From Candidatus Pantoea bituminis (GTDB taxonomy: Bacteria > Pseudomonadota > Gammaproteobacteria > Enterobacterales > Enterobacteriaceae): a stretch of DNA of 64,000 nt. A model generated the notes under the pieces. That model saw nothing but the letters and a program-made list of their open reading frames with translations, searched no databases and had not been told where the DNA came from. The position numbers and the translations under genes are program-made. The stretch lies in NCBI RefSeq assembly GCF_018842675.1, contig NZ_JAGTWO010000004.1, forward strand, positions 2,108,001 through 2,172,000. Direction: 5' to 3'. This document shows positions 56,161 to 64,000 of this stretch, in pieces; position 1 is the first letter of the stretch, and every line of letters begins with the position of its first letter.

Positions 56161-56243
56161 AACTCTCTCTCCTGCTTTCCCGGCTGGGTAAAGCTTTTGT
56201 TTTAAAGTTGTTAAATTCTTGATTAACGCTGCTCTACTCTAGA

Positions 56244-56260
56244 TTGCAGATAGCGTGCCA
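56244..56260 (-). promoter_or_regulatory. Sigma-54 promoter of the ast operon
   Basis: Minus strand TGGCACGCTATCTGCAA: -24 element TGGCACG, four bases, then CTGCA against the -12 consensus TTGCW. One mismatch. It lies about 85 bases before astC. In E. coli the ast operon is transcribed from a sigma-54/NtrC promoter under nitrogen limitation. Confidence 0.78.
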
Positions 56261-56335
56261 GCCAAGGACAAAAATGCATAAAACGTTTTGACTTACCAAA
56301 TATCAACGAGTTAAGTGCGAGCACCATTCACTTTA

Positions 56336-56364
56336 TTTGCATAATTAGTGAATAATTATCTTAA
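56336..56364 (-). promoter_or_regulatory. Possible ArgR box region upstream of ast
   Basis: TTTGCATAATTAGTGAAT (56336-56353) and AGTGAATAATTATCTTAA (56347-56364) each match the ARG box WNTGAATWWWWATTCANW with three mismatches. They overlap, so at most one is used. ArgR activates ast in E. coli. Supporting evidence is weak. Confidence 0.35.
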
Positions 56365-57085
56365 CGAGGCGCTTGCGCCGAGTATTAAATAGCGGAATTA
56401 TGCATTTGCGCTATGAAATATCGCTTTTGTGATCGCTGATAAATTAATTGTCCAAAAACGGGCATCTGCTGCCCAATTTGAGGGCATTTTGCGCATTTGC
56501 AGTGCAAGCGAGGAATCACGTGAATTAAAGAAAGGGGCAAACGGGGAAATAAGGGATAAACAAGCCAGATTTTTATTATCTATATTAAACAGAATTTAAA
56601 CAAAGCGAAATTTAGCATGCATTTTAATCATCAATGAAACGCACTGTGCGTTATTCCACATCTATTTCTAACGTTATTATAAAAGCAGAAATATCTTGTC
56701 TTGCTGTGTAAAAAACAAGCATGATCAGGCTAATCATTAGATATGGAAATGCTTTTATTTGATAATGGCGTCTGATCATATTGCTATAACACTTTTTTTG
56801 TTCTACTTATTACCCGAACAACTTACTTGAATGGAATTAAGTCCACTTAAATCATTAACTGCTTGATCTTTAAATATAATAAAACAAAACCGGCGATTTA
56901 TCTTTCATATGAAAATCTAATCTCTTTAAGGAAAAATAAACCTTAAATATGCGTTTTTGTGATAACAAAGATTAAATATACATTTTGTTACAGTTATTAC
57001 GCTAGGATGAATTATCTTTCTGTGTCATTTTCTTTTCACCCCTTCTCTGGGGGATAATAATTAATTGATACAGGTAAATATTAAA
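56365..57085. other. AT-rich spacer between ast and the porin gene
   Basis: About 700 bases without a gene. It must hold upstream elements of ast and the porin promoter. TTTTGTTACAGTTATTACGC at 56981-57000 contains TGTAAC-type half-sites on the minus strand that could bind OmpR, but I could not define a full set. Confidence 0.4.
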
Positions 57086-58159
57086 ATGATGAAGCGCTCT
57101 TTACTGGCGGCTGTAATGCCGTTATTGATCAGTATCTCCACTGCTCAAGCAGCAGAAATTTATAATAAAGACGGTAATAAGCTCGATTTAGTGGGCAAAA
57201 TTAACGTCTCTCATCTGTTTTCTGATGATGACAGTAACAATGGCGATACATCGTCCTATGCGCGCTTTGGTTTCAAAGGTGAAACGAAAATCACCGATCA
57301 GTTAACCGGTTACGGATTTTGGCAATATCAATACAGTTTGCGCAACTCTGAAGGCAGCGATGCACAAACCGGTAACCGTACGCGTCTTGGCTACGCGGGC
57401 CTGAAATTTGGCCAGGCGGGATCGCTGGATTATGGCCGTAACTACGGTCTGGTTTATGACGCGCTGGCTAACACCGACATGTTGCCATTCTTTGGGGGCG
57501 ATTCCGGTTATACCGACGCCTTCTTGTCTGGCCGTTCAACGGGCGTGCTGACCTGGCGTAACAAAGATTTCTTTGGTCTGGTTGATGGCCTGAATATCGC
57601 CGCCCAGTATCAAGGGAAAAACGATCGCAGCGGCAATACCGACGGCGTGCGCCGTTCAAACGGTGATGGCTATGCGCTGTCTGCTACCTACGACTTTGAT
57701 TTTGGTCTGAGCTTTGCCGGCGCGTTTGCCAGCCTGGATCGCACTGAAACCCAGAATGCTGCCGCACGCGGTGAAGGCGAGAAAGCACAACATTGGGCAA
57801 CAAGCGTGAAATATGACGCCAACCAGATCTATCTGGCAGCAATGTACGGCGAAACGCTGAATGCCACACCAATTTCTGGTGGTTTTGCTAATAAAGCGCA
57901 GAACTTTGAAGCCGTTGCGCAGTATCAGTTCCTGAACGGCATTCGTCCTTCTGTCGGCTACGTTTCGTCAAAAGGTAAAGAGATCGAGAACATTGGTGAT
58001 GCTGACATCATCAAATATACCTCTGTGGGTGCGACCTATTACTTCAACAAAAACATGTCGGTCTACGGTGAATACCGCATCAACCTGTTGAAAGATGATA
58101 ACGCACTCGGCTTGGCGACCGACGATATCACTGCACTTGGCTTGATCTACCAGTTCTAA
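57086..58159 (+). CDS. OmpC/OmpF-type general porin
   Basis: 357 residues from [14 protein letters not shown]. Signal peptide ends at STAQA; the mature protein starts [21 protein letters not shown], the classic porin opening. 16-strand trimeric barrel features: the L3 constriction segment ([20 protein letters not shown]) and terminal Phe (LGLIYQF). It could be an OmpF/OmpC/OmpN-type paralogue; the sequence alone does not decide which. An in-frame start 21 bases upstream (57065) lacks support. Confidence 0.93.
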   Translation: MMKRSLLAAVMPLLISISTAQAAEIYNKDGNKLDLVGKINVSHLFSDDDSNNGDTSSYARFGFKGETKITDQLTGYGFWQYQYSLRNSEGSDAQTGNRTRLGYAGLKFGQAGSLDYGRNYGLVYDALANTDMLPFFGGDSGYTDAFLSGRSTGVLTWRNKDFFGLVDGLNIAAQYQGKNDRSGNTDGVRRSNGDGYALSATYDFDFGLSFAGAFASLDRTETQNAAARGEGEKAQHWATSVKYDANQIYLAAMYGETLNATPISGGFANKAQNFEAVAQYQFLNGIRPSVGYVSSKGKEIENIGDADIIKYTSVGATYYFNKNMSVYGEYRINLLKDDNALGLATDDITALGLIYQF

Positions 58160-58176
58160 TCGCCCTGCCCTCACTT

Positions 58177-58214
58177 AACGGCCCGGCCTGTGTCTTCCGG
58201 GCCGTTTTCTTTTA
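58177..58214 (+). terminator. Porin terminator
   Basis: AACGGCCCGG / CCGGGCCGTT, a perfect 10-bp stem followed by TTCTTTT. Confidence 0.9.
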
Positions 58215-59117
58215 TGTCAGGCGATAATATTTATCCGGCTGCATGGGCAGCGGCAAGTCGGATTCACCCGCCATCTCGCGCAGATTGATCTCAATATTGG
58301 TGCAGATAGCATCCATCGGCAGGTGGTTGTTTTCATACCCGAACGGCATTTCCAGCTCTTCCGCCAGCGTATCCAGTGAAAGAAAGGTATAGGCGATAAA
58401 CATCGAAACCAGCGGCGTCATCGCATGCAGATCGGGTGCCAACGCAAACGGTAGCAAGGTACAGAAAAAATAGACTGTGCGGTGCAGCAGCAGGCCGTAA
58501 GCAAAAGGCACCGGCATGCTGGCAAGACGTTCACAACCGCCCAATACTGCGGCAAGCTGGTTGAGGTTATTGTCGATATTGCCCCAGACAACATCGCTGA
58601 TATTTCCCTGACGACGCTGCTCTGCCAGCCAGTGTGAGAGCTGCAACTGCAACACGTTTGCCGGTGAATGCCGCTGAAGTAACCCTTCTGCTTCATCCCC
58701 TAATAAACGCGTTAAATCTTCACGCGCATCGGTGCGACGAAGCTGATGTTTAAGGCTGGCGCAAAATGCCAGTAACAGCCTTTGTACTCGCGGCGCATCA
58801 GCGGGGCAAACCGCCATCACCTGACGCTGAAGAGTACGACAGGCGATAAGCAAGGCACCTAAAAAATGCCGCGCTTCACTAAAGCGGGCAAAACAGACGC
58901 TGTTGCGAAAACCGAGAAACACCGCGATAGACACCCCCAGCAAACTAAACGGCGCAAGAGTGAGTTTAATGCCCAGCGTTTCATACCAATTCAGTGATGC
59001 CAGCGCGATCAGTGACATCATTAAATTCAGCGATAAGCGAAACAAAATATCAGGCAGCACAGAGCCGTGCCAGGCGAACAAACGAACGAACCAGTGGCGT
59101 TGCGGACGAAGGATCAT
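58212..59117 (-). CDS. Bestrophin-like channel YneE
   Basis: 301 residues from MILRPQRHWFVRLFAWHGS at 59117, near the E. coli YneE length (304). Bestrophin/UPF0187 family of pentameric ion channels, with LGFRNSVCFARFSEARHFLGAL, FAYGLLLHRTVYFFC and the C-terminal acidic stretch LEMPFGYENNHLPMD, typical of the bestrophin calcium clasp region. About four membrane helices. It converges with the porin. Confidence 0.9.
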   Translation of the reverse strand: MILRPQRHWFVRLFAWHGSVLPDILFRLSLNLMMSLIALASLNWYETLGIKLTLAPFSLLGVSIAVFLGFRNSVCFARFSEARHFLGALLIACRTLQRQVMAVCPADAPRVQRLLLAFCASLKHQLRRTDAREDLTRLLGDEAEGLLQRHSPANVLQLQLSHWLAEQRRQGNISDVVWGNIDNNLNQLAAVLGGCERLASMPVPFAYGLLLHRTVYFFCTLLPFALAPDLHAMTPLVSMFIAYTFLSLDTLAEELEMPFGYENNHLPMDAICTNIEINLREMAGESDLPLPMQPDKYYRLT

Positions 59118-59216
59118 GGTGAGCAGGTGTATAAGAATTTTCGCTGATTCTGCGAGTTTCCTTAAAAACTTTCCACTGGAAAAGTGTGACAATTGTCACA
59201 CTTTTTTCGCGTTGGA

Positions 59217-60680
59217 TCAGAGACTCATCGCTGGACTCTTTTCGGTGGGTGCCATCAAATCGTAGCGATCATCCTGCTGCTCGCGCACAGCCATGGGCGG
59301 CTGAAGTTTAAGGGTGATCCAGTTGGACGTGACACGTTGCTGCTTGGTGTCTTCCAACGTCACGGACAAGCGATATTCGTTCGTCGCATCGGGGGAATTG
59401 TCCCATGGCGGCAGAATGACGCTCCAGCCTTGTGGATCATTATTATCTGATGACGGTGTCAAACTCAGCGCTTGTGTATCGCCTTGCCAGCTCACAGCTT
59501 TGATTGCGTTGCTGGCGCGAATTTGCAGCTTGAGCGGCAGGCTTTCGCCGCCGTTTAGCTGCCAGGGCGGCGTAGCAAGAAAAACGGATAAGTTTTTACG
59601 CTGACGGAACGACAGCACCGGCGTGTCGCTGCGTGTTACGTTGTCGTAGCGGCTTCCCCGCAGCGAGTGCGCAGCCGCGACGTTATTGGCATTGAGTTGT
59701 TGACTCAGCGCCACACCAAAACGGTAATTCAGTTTAAGGCCAAGTTGTTCCTGGCTCTCGCCCGCGCTGCTGGTTTTATGCGTAGCAGAAAAGGTCACCA
59801 GCGGCACCGGAGTGTATGAGAGGCCAAACGTCATCGCTGAAGGGTTGTGATAGCGGTTGCCGCTGTTAAACAGATCGACATTTTGCCCCAAATATTGCTG
59901 CCAGCTCAAAGACATACCCACCTGACGATAAAACGGCAGGTAGCTTTGCGTGGTAATGTCATAACCGCGCGCCATACGCTGCTGCTGGTTATCGCCGAGG
60001 TTTTTCCAACCCGAAAGCGGATGATAATAGTTAGCGGAAAAGCGCAGATTATCACTCCACGCTTCCGTGCCCACTGAAGCGCGCTGTAAACCGCTGCTGA
60101 AAATGCGATCGATAAACGTGTTGTAACCGAGTAACCACTGCCCCGCTTCCCAACGCTGCCCCAAACCCGCATTCCCGACTAATCCATCTGAAGTGTCATG
60201 GAGGCCAACCTGGCTAAACGTAAGATAGCTGTTTTCATCTGCTAACGCGCTAAACAGATCGCCACCCGTGCCGGTGAAGTTGCCATCCATGTCGACCATC
60301 AGATCCAGGGTCGCATTGCCATAAGGAGAAAGCAGCGACTGTCCTTCGTTCTCAACGCGATCCGCCACTTCATCACGTAGATGGTTAAACGCCCATACGC
60401 CAGCTTGCTGACCAAATGAAGCCTCACTGCTGCTGTTTTGACTGGCTTCACCAATGCTTTTCGCTACCGAAGCGAGCTTTTTACTCCACTCCGCGCTGTT
60501 ATCGTAATTGCCCAGCGAGGGCAGATTATCCAGCGATTGGCGGAAACGGGCGGGATCGTCAAACGGCGCTTCTGCTACCCGAGTTTCGGGTTGTAGCGCA
60601 GCAGCAGGCGCAGTGGAGACGATTGTCGAGGCCACCAAACAGAATGTCAGCGATTTTCGTTTCAATAAGGTTGAAGACAT
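59217..60680 (-). CDS. ychO: YchO/YchP-like inverse autotransporter (intimin/invasin barrel)
   Basis: 487 residues from MSSTLLKRKSLTFC at 60680. Signal peptide to about residue 28 (TAPAAA). An intimin/invasin-type beta domain follows, with GNATLDLMVDMDGNFTGTGGDLF, LGQRWEAGQWLLGYNTFIDR, and HNPSAMTFGLSYTPVPLVTFSATHK. The C-terminal part from about 375 is one Ig-like domain (FLATPPWQLNGGESLPLKLQIR). It matches E. coli YchO (464 residues) throughout as I recall it. A lone gene; adhesion or envelope role not established. Confidence 0.88.
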   Translation of the reverse strand: MSSTLLKRKSLTFCLVASTIVSTAPAAALQPETRVAEAPFDDPARFRQSLDNLPSLGNYDNSAEWSKKLASVAKSIGEASQNSSSEASFGQQAGVWAFNHLRDEVADRVENEGQSLLSPYGNATLDLMVDMDGNFTGTGGDLFSALADENSYLTFSQVGLHDTSDGLVGNAGLGQRWEAGQWLLGYNTFIDRIFSSGLQRASVGTEAWSDNLRFSANYYHPLSGWKNLGDNQQQRMARGYDITTQSYLPFYRQVGMSLSWQQYLGQNVDLFNSGNRYHNPSAMTFGLSYTPVPLVTFSATHKTSSAGESQEQLGLKLNYRFGVALSQQLNANNVAAAHSLRGSRYDNVTRSDTPVLSFRQRKNLSVFLATPPWQLNGGESLPLKLQIRASNAIKAVSWQGDTQALSLTPSSDNNDPQGWSVILPPWDNSPDATNEYRLSVTLEDTKQQRVTSNWITLKLQPPMAVREQQDDRYDLMAPTEKSPAMSL

Positions 60681-60821
60681 AAGCAATGAGGTCGTTTTTG
60701 GGTCTTAAGGTGGAAGAATTTACACAACCAAGTGAGTTTACCTTAACATATTGTGACAGCCGTGCAGGACAGGTCTCATCTTTTGTGCTTATCCGAGAAT
60801 TTTCTGAGTTTAAAAAACAGG

Positions 60822-60851
60822 CAAAAAAAGGGTTTGCCACCTGGCAAACCC
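60822..60851 (-). terminator. Terminator of the sugar ABC/SDR operon
   Basis: Minus strand GGGTTTGCC-AGGT-GGCAAACCC followed by seven T, just after the SDR gene. Confidence 0.93.
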
Positions 60852-60870
60852 CTGATTACAGCGGCAGGAA

Positions 60871-61668
60871 TTAAGAGAATATTAACCCGCCATCCACATT
60901 AATGGTTTGCCCGGTGATATAGCGAGCATCGTCTGAGGCGAGAAACGCCACCAGCCCGGCAACATCATCTGGCTGCCCGGCACGTTTCAACGGAATATTT
61001 TCAACCCACTCCGCCATCAATTCGCCTTTGCCGTACGTTTTCTTGTCGCTGCTCAGAATCTCGCCCCACACGCGATCGTTGTAATCCCACATTTCGCTTT
61101 CGATGATGCCTGGGCAAAACGCATTTACCGTGATGTGCCACGGTGCCAGCTCCAGCGCCAGACTTTGAGTAATGCCGATCACGCCCATTTTACTGGCGGC
61201 ATAATGGGGCGTGTAGATAAAACCTTGTCGCCCCTGCCCCGAAGAGGTGTTGATCAAACTGCCGCTGTTCTGCTGCACCATATATTTCGCCGCCTCGCGG
61301 CAACACAACCAGACGCCGGTGGTGTTGACCGCCAGGATCTTCTCAAAATCACTTTTAGGCATTGCGTCAAACCGGTCAATGGTGATAACTCCGGCATTTT
61401 GAATTGAAACATCAATACTGCCAAACCGTTTAAAGGCTTGCTGATAAAGCTGCTGCACCTCGCTTTCGACGGTGACATCAACCTGTAACGACAGAATCTC
61501 GCCGCCAAACTGCTTTTGTAAGGTATTGGCCGTCTGATGCACGCGATCCGCATTCGATACCATGACCAGGTTCGCCCCATCGCGGGCAAAGCGGGCCGCA
61601 ATGCCTGCACCAATTCCTCGACAGGCGCCCGTAATCACCACCGTTTTTCCACTGAAATCTCGTGTCAT
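60871..61668 (-). CDS. SDR-family dehydrogenase of a sugar/polyol operon
   Basis: 265 residues. Cofactor motif TGACRGIGAGIAARFA, NAG motif IQNAGVITI, catalytic Ser/Tyr/Lys in NTSSGQGRQGFIYTPHYAASKMG, and PG motif FCPGIIESEMWD. The closest types I recall are polyol dehydrogenases (sorbitol, galactitol or tetritol), but substrate is not determined. Last gene of an operon with an RbsAC-type transporter, 11 bases after the permease, which suggests that it oxidises the imported compound. Confidence 0.85.
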   Translation of the reverse strand: MTRDFSGKTVVITGACRGIGAGIAARFARDGANLVMVSNADRVHQTANTLQKQFGGEILSLQVDVTVESEVQQLYQQAFKRFGSIDVSIQNAGVITIDRFDAMPKSDFEKILAVNTTGVWLCCREAAKYMVQQNSGSLINTSSGQGRQGFIYTPHYAASKMGVIGITQSLALELAPWHITVNAFCPGIIESEMWDYNDRVWGEILSSDKKTYGKGELMAEWVENIPLKRAGQPDDVAGLVAFLASDDARYITGQTINVDGGLIFS

Positions 61669-61679
61669 CTTGCCTCCGT

Positions 61680-62747
61680 TTAGCCATGACTGACGTTAGA
61701 TGTTGGGGTGGATTGCTGCTTTTGCTCATGGCGACGCAACAGCACCACTTTGCTTTGCAGACGTTGCTGGAACTGATCGATAACCACAGCAGTCACAATC
61801 ACCAGTCCTTTAATCACCATCTGCCAAAAATCACTAACGCCCATCATCACCATGCCGTCGGCAAGGAAAACGATAACAAACGCACCAATAATGGAGCCGG
61901 AAACCCTGCCGCGACCGCCTGCCAGCGCGGTGCCGCCCAAGACGGTGGCGCCGATGGCATCCATTTCAAACATGTTGCCGGTCATCGGATGTGCAGTTTG
62001 CAACTGCGACGCCACCACTAACCCCACCAGACCCGCGCACAAGCCAGAGAAGGCGTAGACAAAAACTTTTACTTTGATGATAGGTACGCCAGCCAGGCGC
62101 GCCGCTCCTTCATTACCGCCGGTGGCGTAGATGTAACGCCCAAGCGGCGTTTTACGGGTTAAGTAGAGGCCCAACAGCAAAAAGCCGAGCATTAACCAGA
62201 TCGGGATATAGACGCCCAGTAGCGTGCCCGAGCCGAGGAACGCAAAACCGGTATTACCCAGTTGCGGCAGACCGACCAGGTTGGCGTAAGTGCTACCGTC
62301 GTTGAACAGCAGCGCCGCGCCGCGTGCGATATACATCATGCCGAGCGTACAAATGAAGGGAGCAACACCCAGCCGGGTGATCACTGCCCCGTTGATCAAT
62401 CCCACCAGCACGCCAAAAATCGCCACCACAAGAATCACTTCGGGCACGTTGAGGAACAGCGTATTACCGCCCCAAAGCGGCACGCCGTTGGTGAGCAGCG
62501 CACCCGCCACCATGCCGCAAATCCCGGCTACCGCGCCCACGGATAAATCAATGCCGCCGGTCAAAATCACCAGCGTCATGCCAATTGCCAGTAAACCGGT
62601 GATGGCGACATGTTGAGTCATGATCAGCAGGTTGGACGTCGTCAGAAAATTCGGCACCATTACGCTGAAAAAGCCCACCACAATCAGTAACGCGATGAAG
62701 GTTCGCGCCTTGAGGAGATACATATAGAGCAAATATTTTTGATTCAT
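61680..62747 (-). CDS. Sugar ABC transporter permease, RbsC type
   Basis: 355 residues from MNQKYLLYMYLLKARTF at 62747 (an ATG 15 bases upstream is also possible). About ten membrane helices. The family signatures GMTLVILTGGIDLSVGAVAG and ATGGNEGAARLAGV...DAIGATVLGGTALAGGRGRVSG mark the ribose/xylose/galactose group. Substrate unknown. Confidence 0.92.
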   Translation of the reverse strand: MNQKYLLYMYLLKARTFIALLIVVGFFSVMVPNFLTTSNLLIMTQHVAITGLLAIGMTLVILTGGIDLSVGAVAGICGMVAGALLTNGVPLWGGNTLFLNVPEVILVVAIFGVLVGLINGAVITRLGVAPFICTLGMMYIARGAALLFNDGSTYANLVGLPQLGNTGFAFLGSGTLLGVYIPIWLMLGFLLLGLYLTRKTPLGRYIYATGGNEGAARLAGVPIIKVKVFVYAFSGLCAGLVGLVVASQLQTAHPMTGNMFEMDAIGATVLGGTALAGGRGRVSGSIIGAFVIVFLADGMVMMGVSDFWQMVIKGLVIVTAVVIDQFQQRLQSKVVLLRRHEQKQQSTPTSNVSHG

Positions 62748-62764
62748 GAAATTCTCCAGCAACC

Positions 62765-64000
62765 TTAAGCTTGCGGTGTCGACGCGCTGATCAGTTTTTC
62801 TCGTGTCGCTTCAGCGCGCGGCAGATCGGCGGTAATGCGTCCATCCGCCATGACTAAAATGCGGTCGGCCAGCGCCATCACCTCGTCCAGTTCGGATGAG
62901 GAAAACATCACCGCCAGCCCCTGCTGTGCCAGGTTGCCAATCAGGTGATAGACATCGGTTTTTGCGCCAACATCAATACCGCGCGTGGGTTCATCCAACA
63001 GCACCACTTTCGGCCCGGTCATCAATGCCTTGCCCAGCACCACTTTCTGCTGGTTACCGCCGCTTAATGAGGTGATCGGCAGCTCGGCATCGCTGACTTT
63101 GATCGCCAGATGCCCAATCATTTCATTAACGCGCTGATTCTCTTTACCGGGATTAAGCATTCGCAGCGCACGGCGAAAGCCACGCAGGCTGAGATCGGAG
63201 AGCGTCATATTGGCGGTGATCGACATCAGCTGCACTACGCCTTCGGCTTGGCGATCTTCCGGCACCAGTGCGATGCCGCGTTTGAGCCGCTGCTGGAAAT
63301 TACGCTTCGCCAGATTTTCACCGTTAAGCAACACACTGCCCGACTGACAATGCATCAAGCCAATCAGCCCTTTAAACAGTTCGGTGCGTCCTGCGCCCAG
63401 CAAACCGTAAATGCCGATCACTTCCCTTTTCGTAGCGAAAAAGTGACGTCATTGAGCTTGTATCCGCCGTTTTGATGCAGCGCGGTCAAGCCTTCTACCT
63501 GCAAGATCGTGTCACCTTGCGCCGCCGCGTGATAATCGAAGTGCTTTTTCTTGTCGCCTACCATTTGCTCAATGATCCACGGCACGCTGGCATCACGCAC
63601 TTCGCGCTCACTGATAAAGCGCCCATCGCGGAAAATTGTGATGTGATCGCCAATTTCCATCAGCTCTTCGAGCCGGTGAGAAATGTAGATAATAGTGACG
63701 CCACGTCGTTTGAGCTGTTCAATGACGTTAAACAGCACCCTGACTTCCGACTGGCTCAGCGCGCTGGTCGGTTCATCCATGATCAGCACGCGGGTGTCTT
63801 TCGATAGCGCACGTGCAATTTCTACCAGCTGTTGATGACCAATGCCGAGTTCACCTAGCGCCGCATAGGGATCGACGTCCAGCTCCAGCCGCTCCAGCAG
63901 CGTTTTTGCCAGCGCATATTGATACTTTTCATTGATCACGCCGCGCTGAAAAAACTCATTGGCAATGAAGATGTTATCCATCACATTCATGTTAGGAAAC
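62765..64000 (-). CDS. Sugar ABC transporter ATPase, RbsA type (N-terminus off the edge; one apparent frameshift)
   Basis: Double-ATPase protein of the RbsA/MglA family. The first nucleotide-binding domain enters the window after its Walker A (from about PNMNVMDNIFIA) and has LGIGHQQLVEIARAL and LIMDEPTSALS. The second has the degenerate P-loop GLLGAGRTELFKG and SGGNQQKVVLGKAL, LLDEPTRGIDVGAK. The frame breaks at a CCC run, plus strand 63424-63426; one more G on the coding strand joins FSLRKG to EVIGIYGLLGAG. The rest of the operon, probably a binding protein and regulator, lies outside. Confidence 0.9.

Overview
This 64 kb window is core chromosome of an enterobacterium. Its gene order matches the Escherichia coli segment from ribE/mdtK to the ast operon almost gene for gene. 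Sequence character, the lack of pfkB, the pectin/uronate genes kduI-kduD beside hxpB, and a lineage-specific sugar ABC operon fit Erwiniaceae (Pantoea/Erwinia-like). That placement is inference, not a search result.

Layout: (1) 1-5.9 kb: ribE (cut by the edge), mdtK, three tandem tRNA-Val(GAC) genes, pykF, lpp, ldtE. (2) 6-11.6 kb: the Fe-S assembly operon sufABCDSE, with a structured upstream region and a divergent, Fur-box-controlled small gene of unknown function. (3) 12.4-22 kb: ydiJ, ydiK, the small RNA rprA with its RcsB box, ppsA, ppsR, aroH. (4) 22-28 kb: selO, ydiV, nlpC, btuCED, a DUF2502 secreted protein. (5) 28-35.4 kb: the translation cluster thrS-infC-rpmI-rplT and pheM-pheS-pheT-ihfA, with the phe attenuator and the AUU start of infC. 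(6) 35.6-47 kb: ydiY, ydiZ, yniA, yniB, hxpB, kduI-kduD under a KdgR operator, ydjM, tcyP, a DUF6515-like protein, osmE, a TetR/MFS efflux pair, nadE. (7) 47-56 kb: a yddG-like exporter, cho with a LexA-like box, spy, and astCADBE with a sigma-54 promoter. (8) 57-64 kb: a porin, a bestrophin-like channel, a YchO-like inverse autotransporter, and a sugar/polyol ABC transporter operon with an SDR dehydrogenase, cut by the right edge.

The most important property of this sequence is 20 apparent frameshifts in 17 genes. Every one can be repaired by adding a single base to a homopolymer run. They hit genes that cannot be lost, such as thrS and rplT, and the pheM leader. The simplest explanation is systematic under-calling of homopolymers in the assembly, so these genes are annotated as full-length CDSs with a note and not as pseudogenes.

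Functional links: Cra-like sites at pykF and ppsA fit reciprocal control of glycolysis and gluconeogenesis, and PpsR is the regulatory kinase/phosphatase of PpsA. Suf and the neighbouring Fur-box gene form an iron-responsive patch. RprA/RcsB, spy, osmE, lpp and ldtE serve envelope maintenance and stress. The ast operon catabolises arginine under nitrogen control. I found no CRISPR array, prophage, insertion sequence or defence island. The least explained items are the Fur-box orphan gene, the hairpin-rich suf upstream region and the right-edge ABC/SDR operon.
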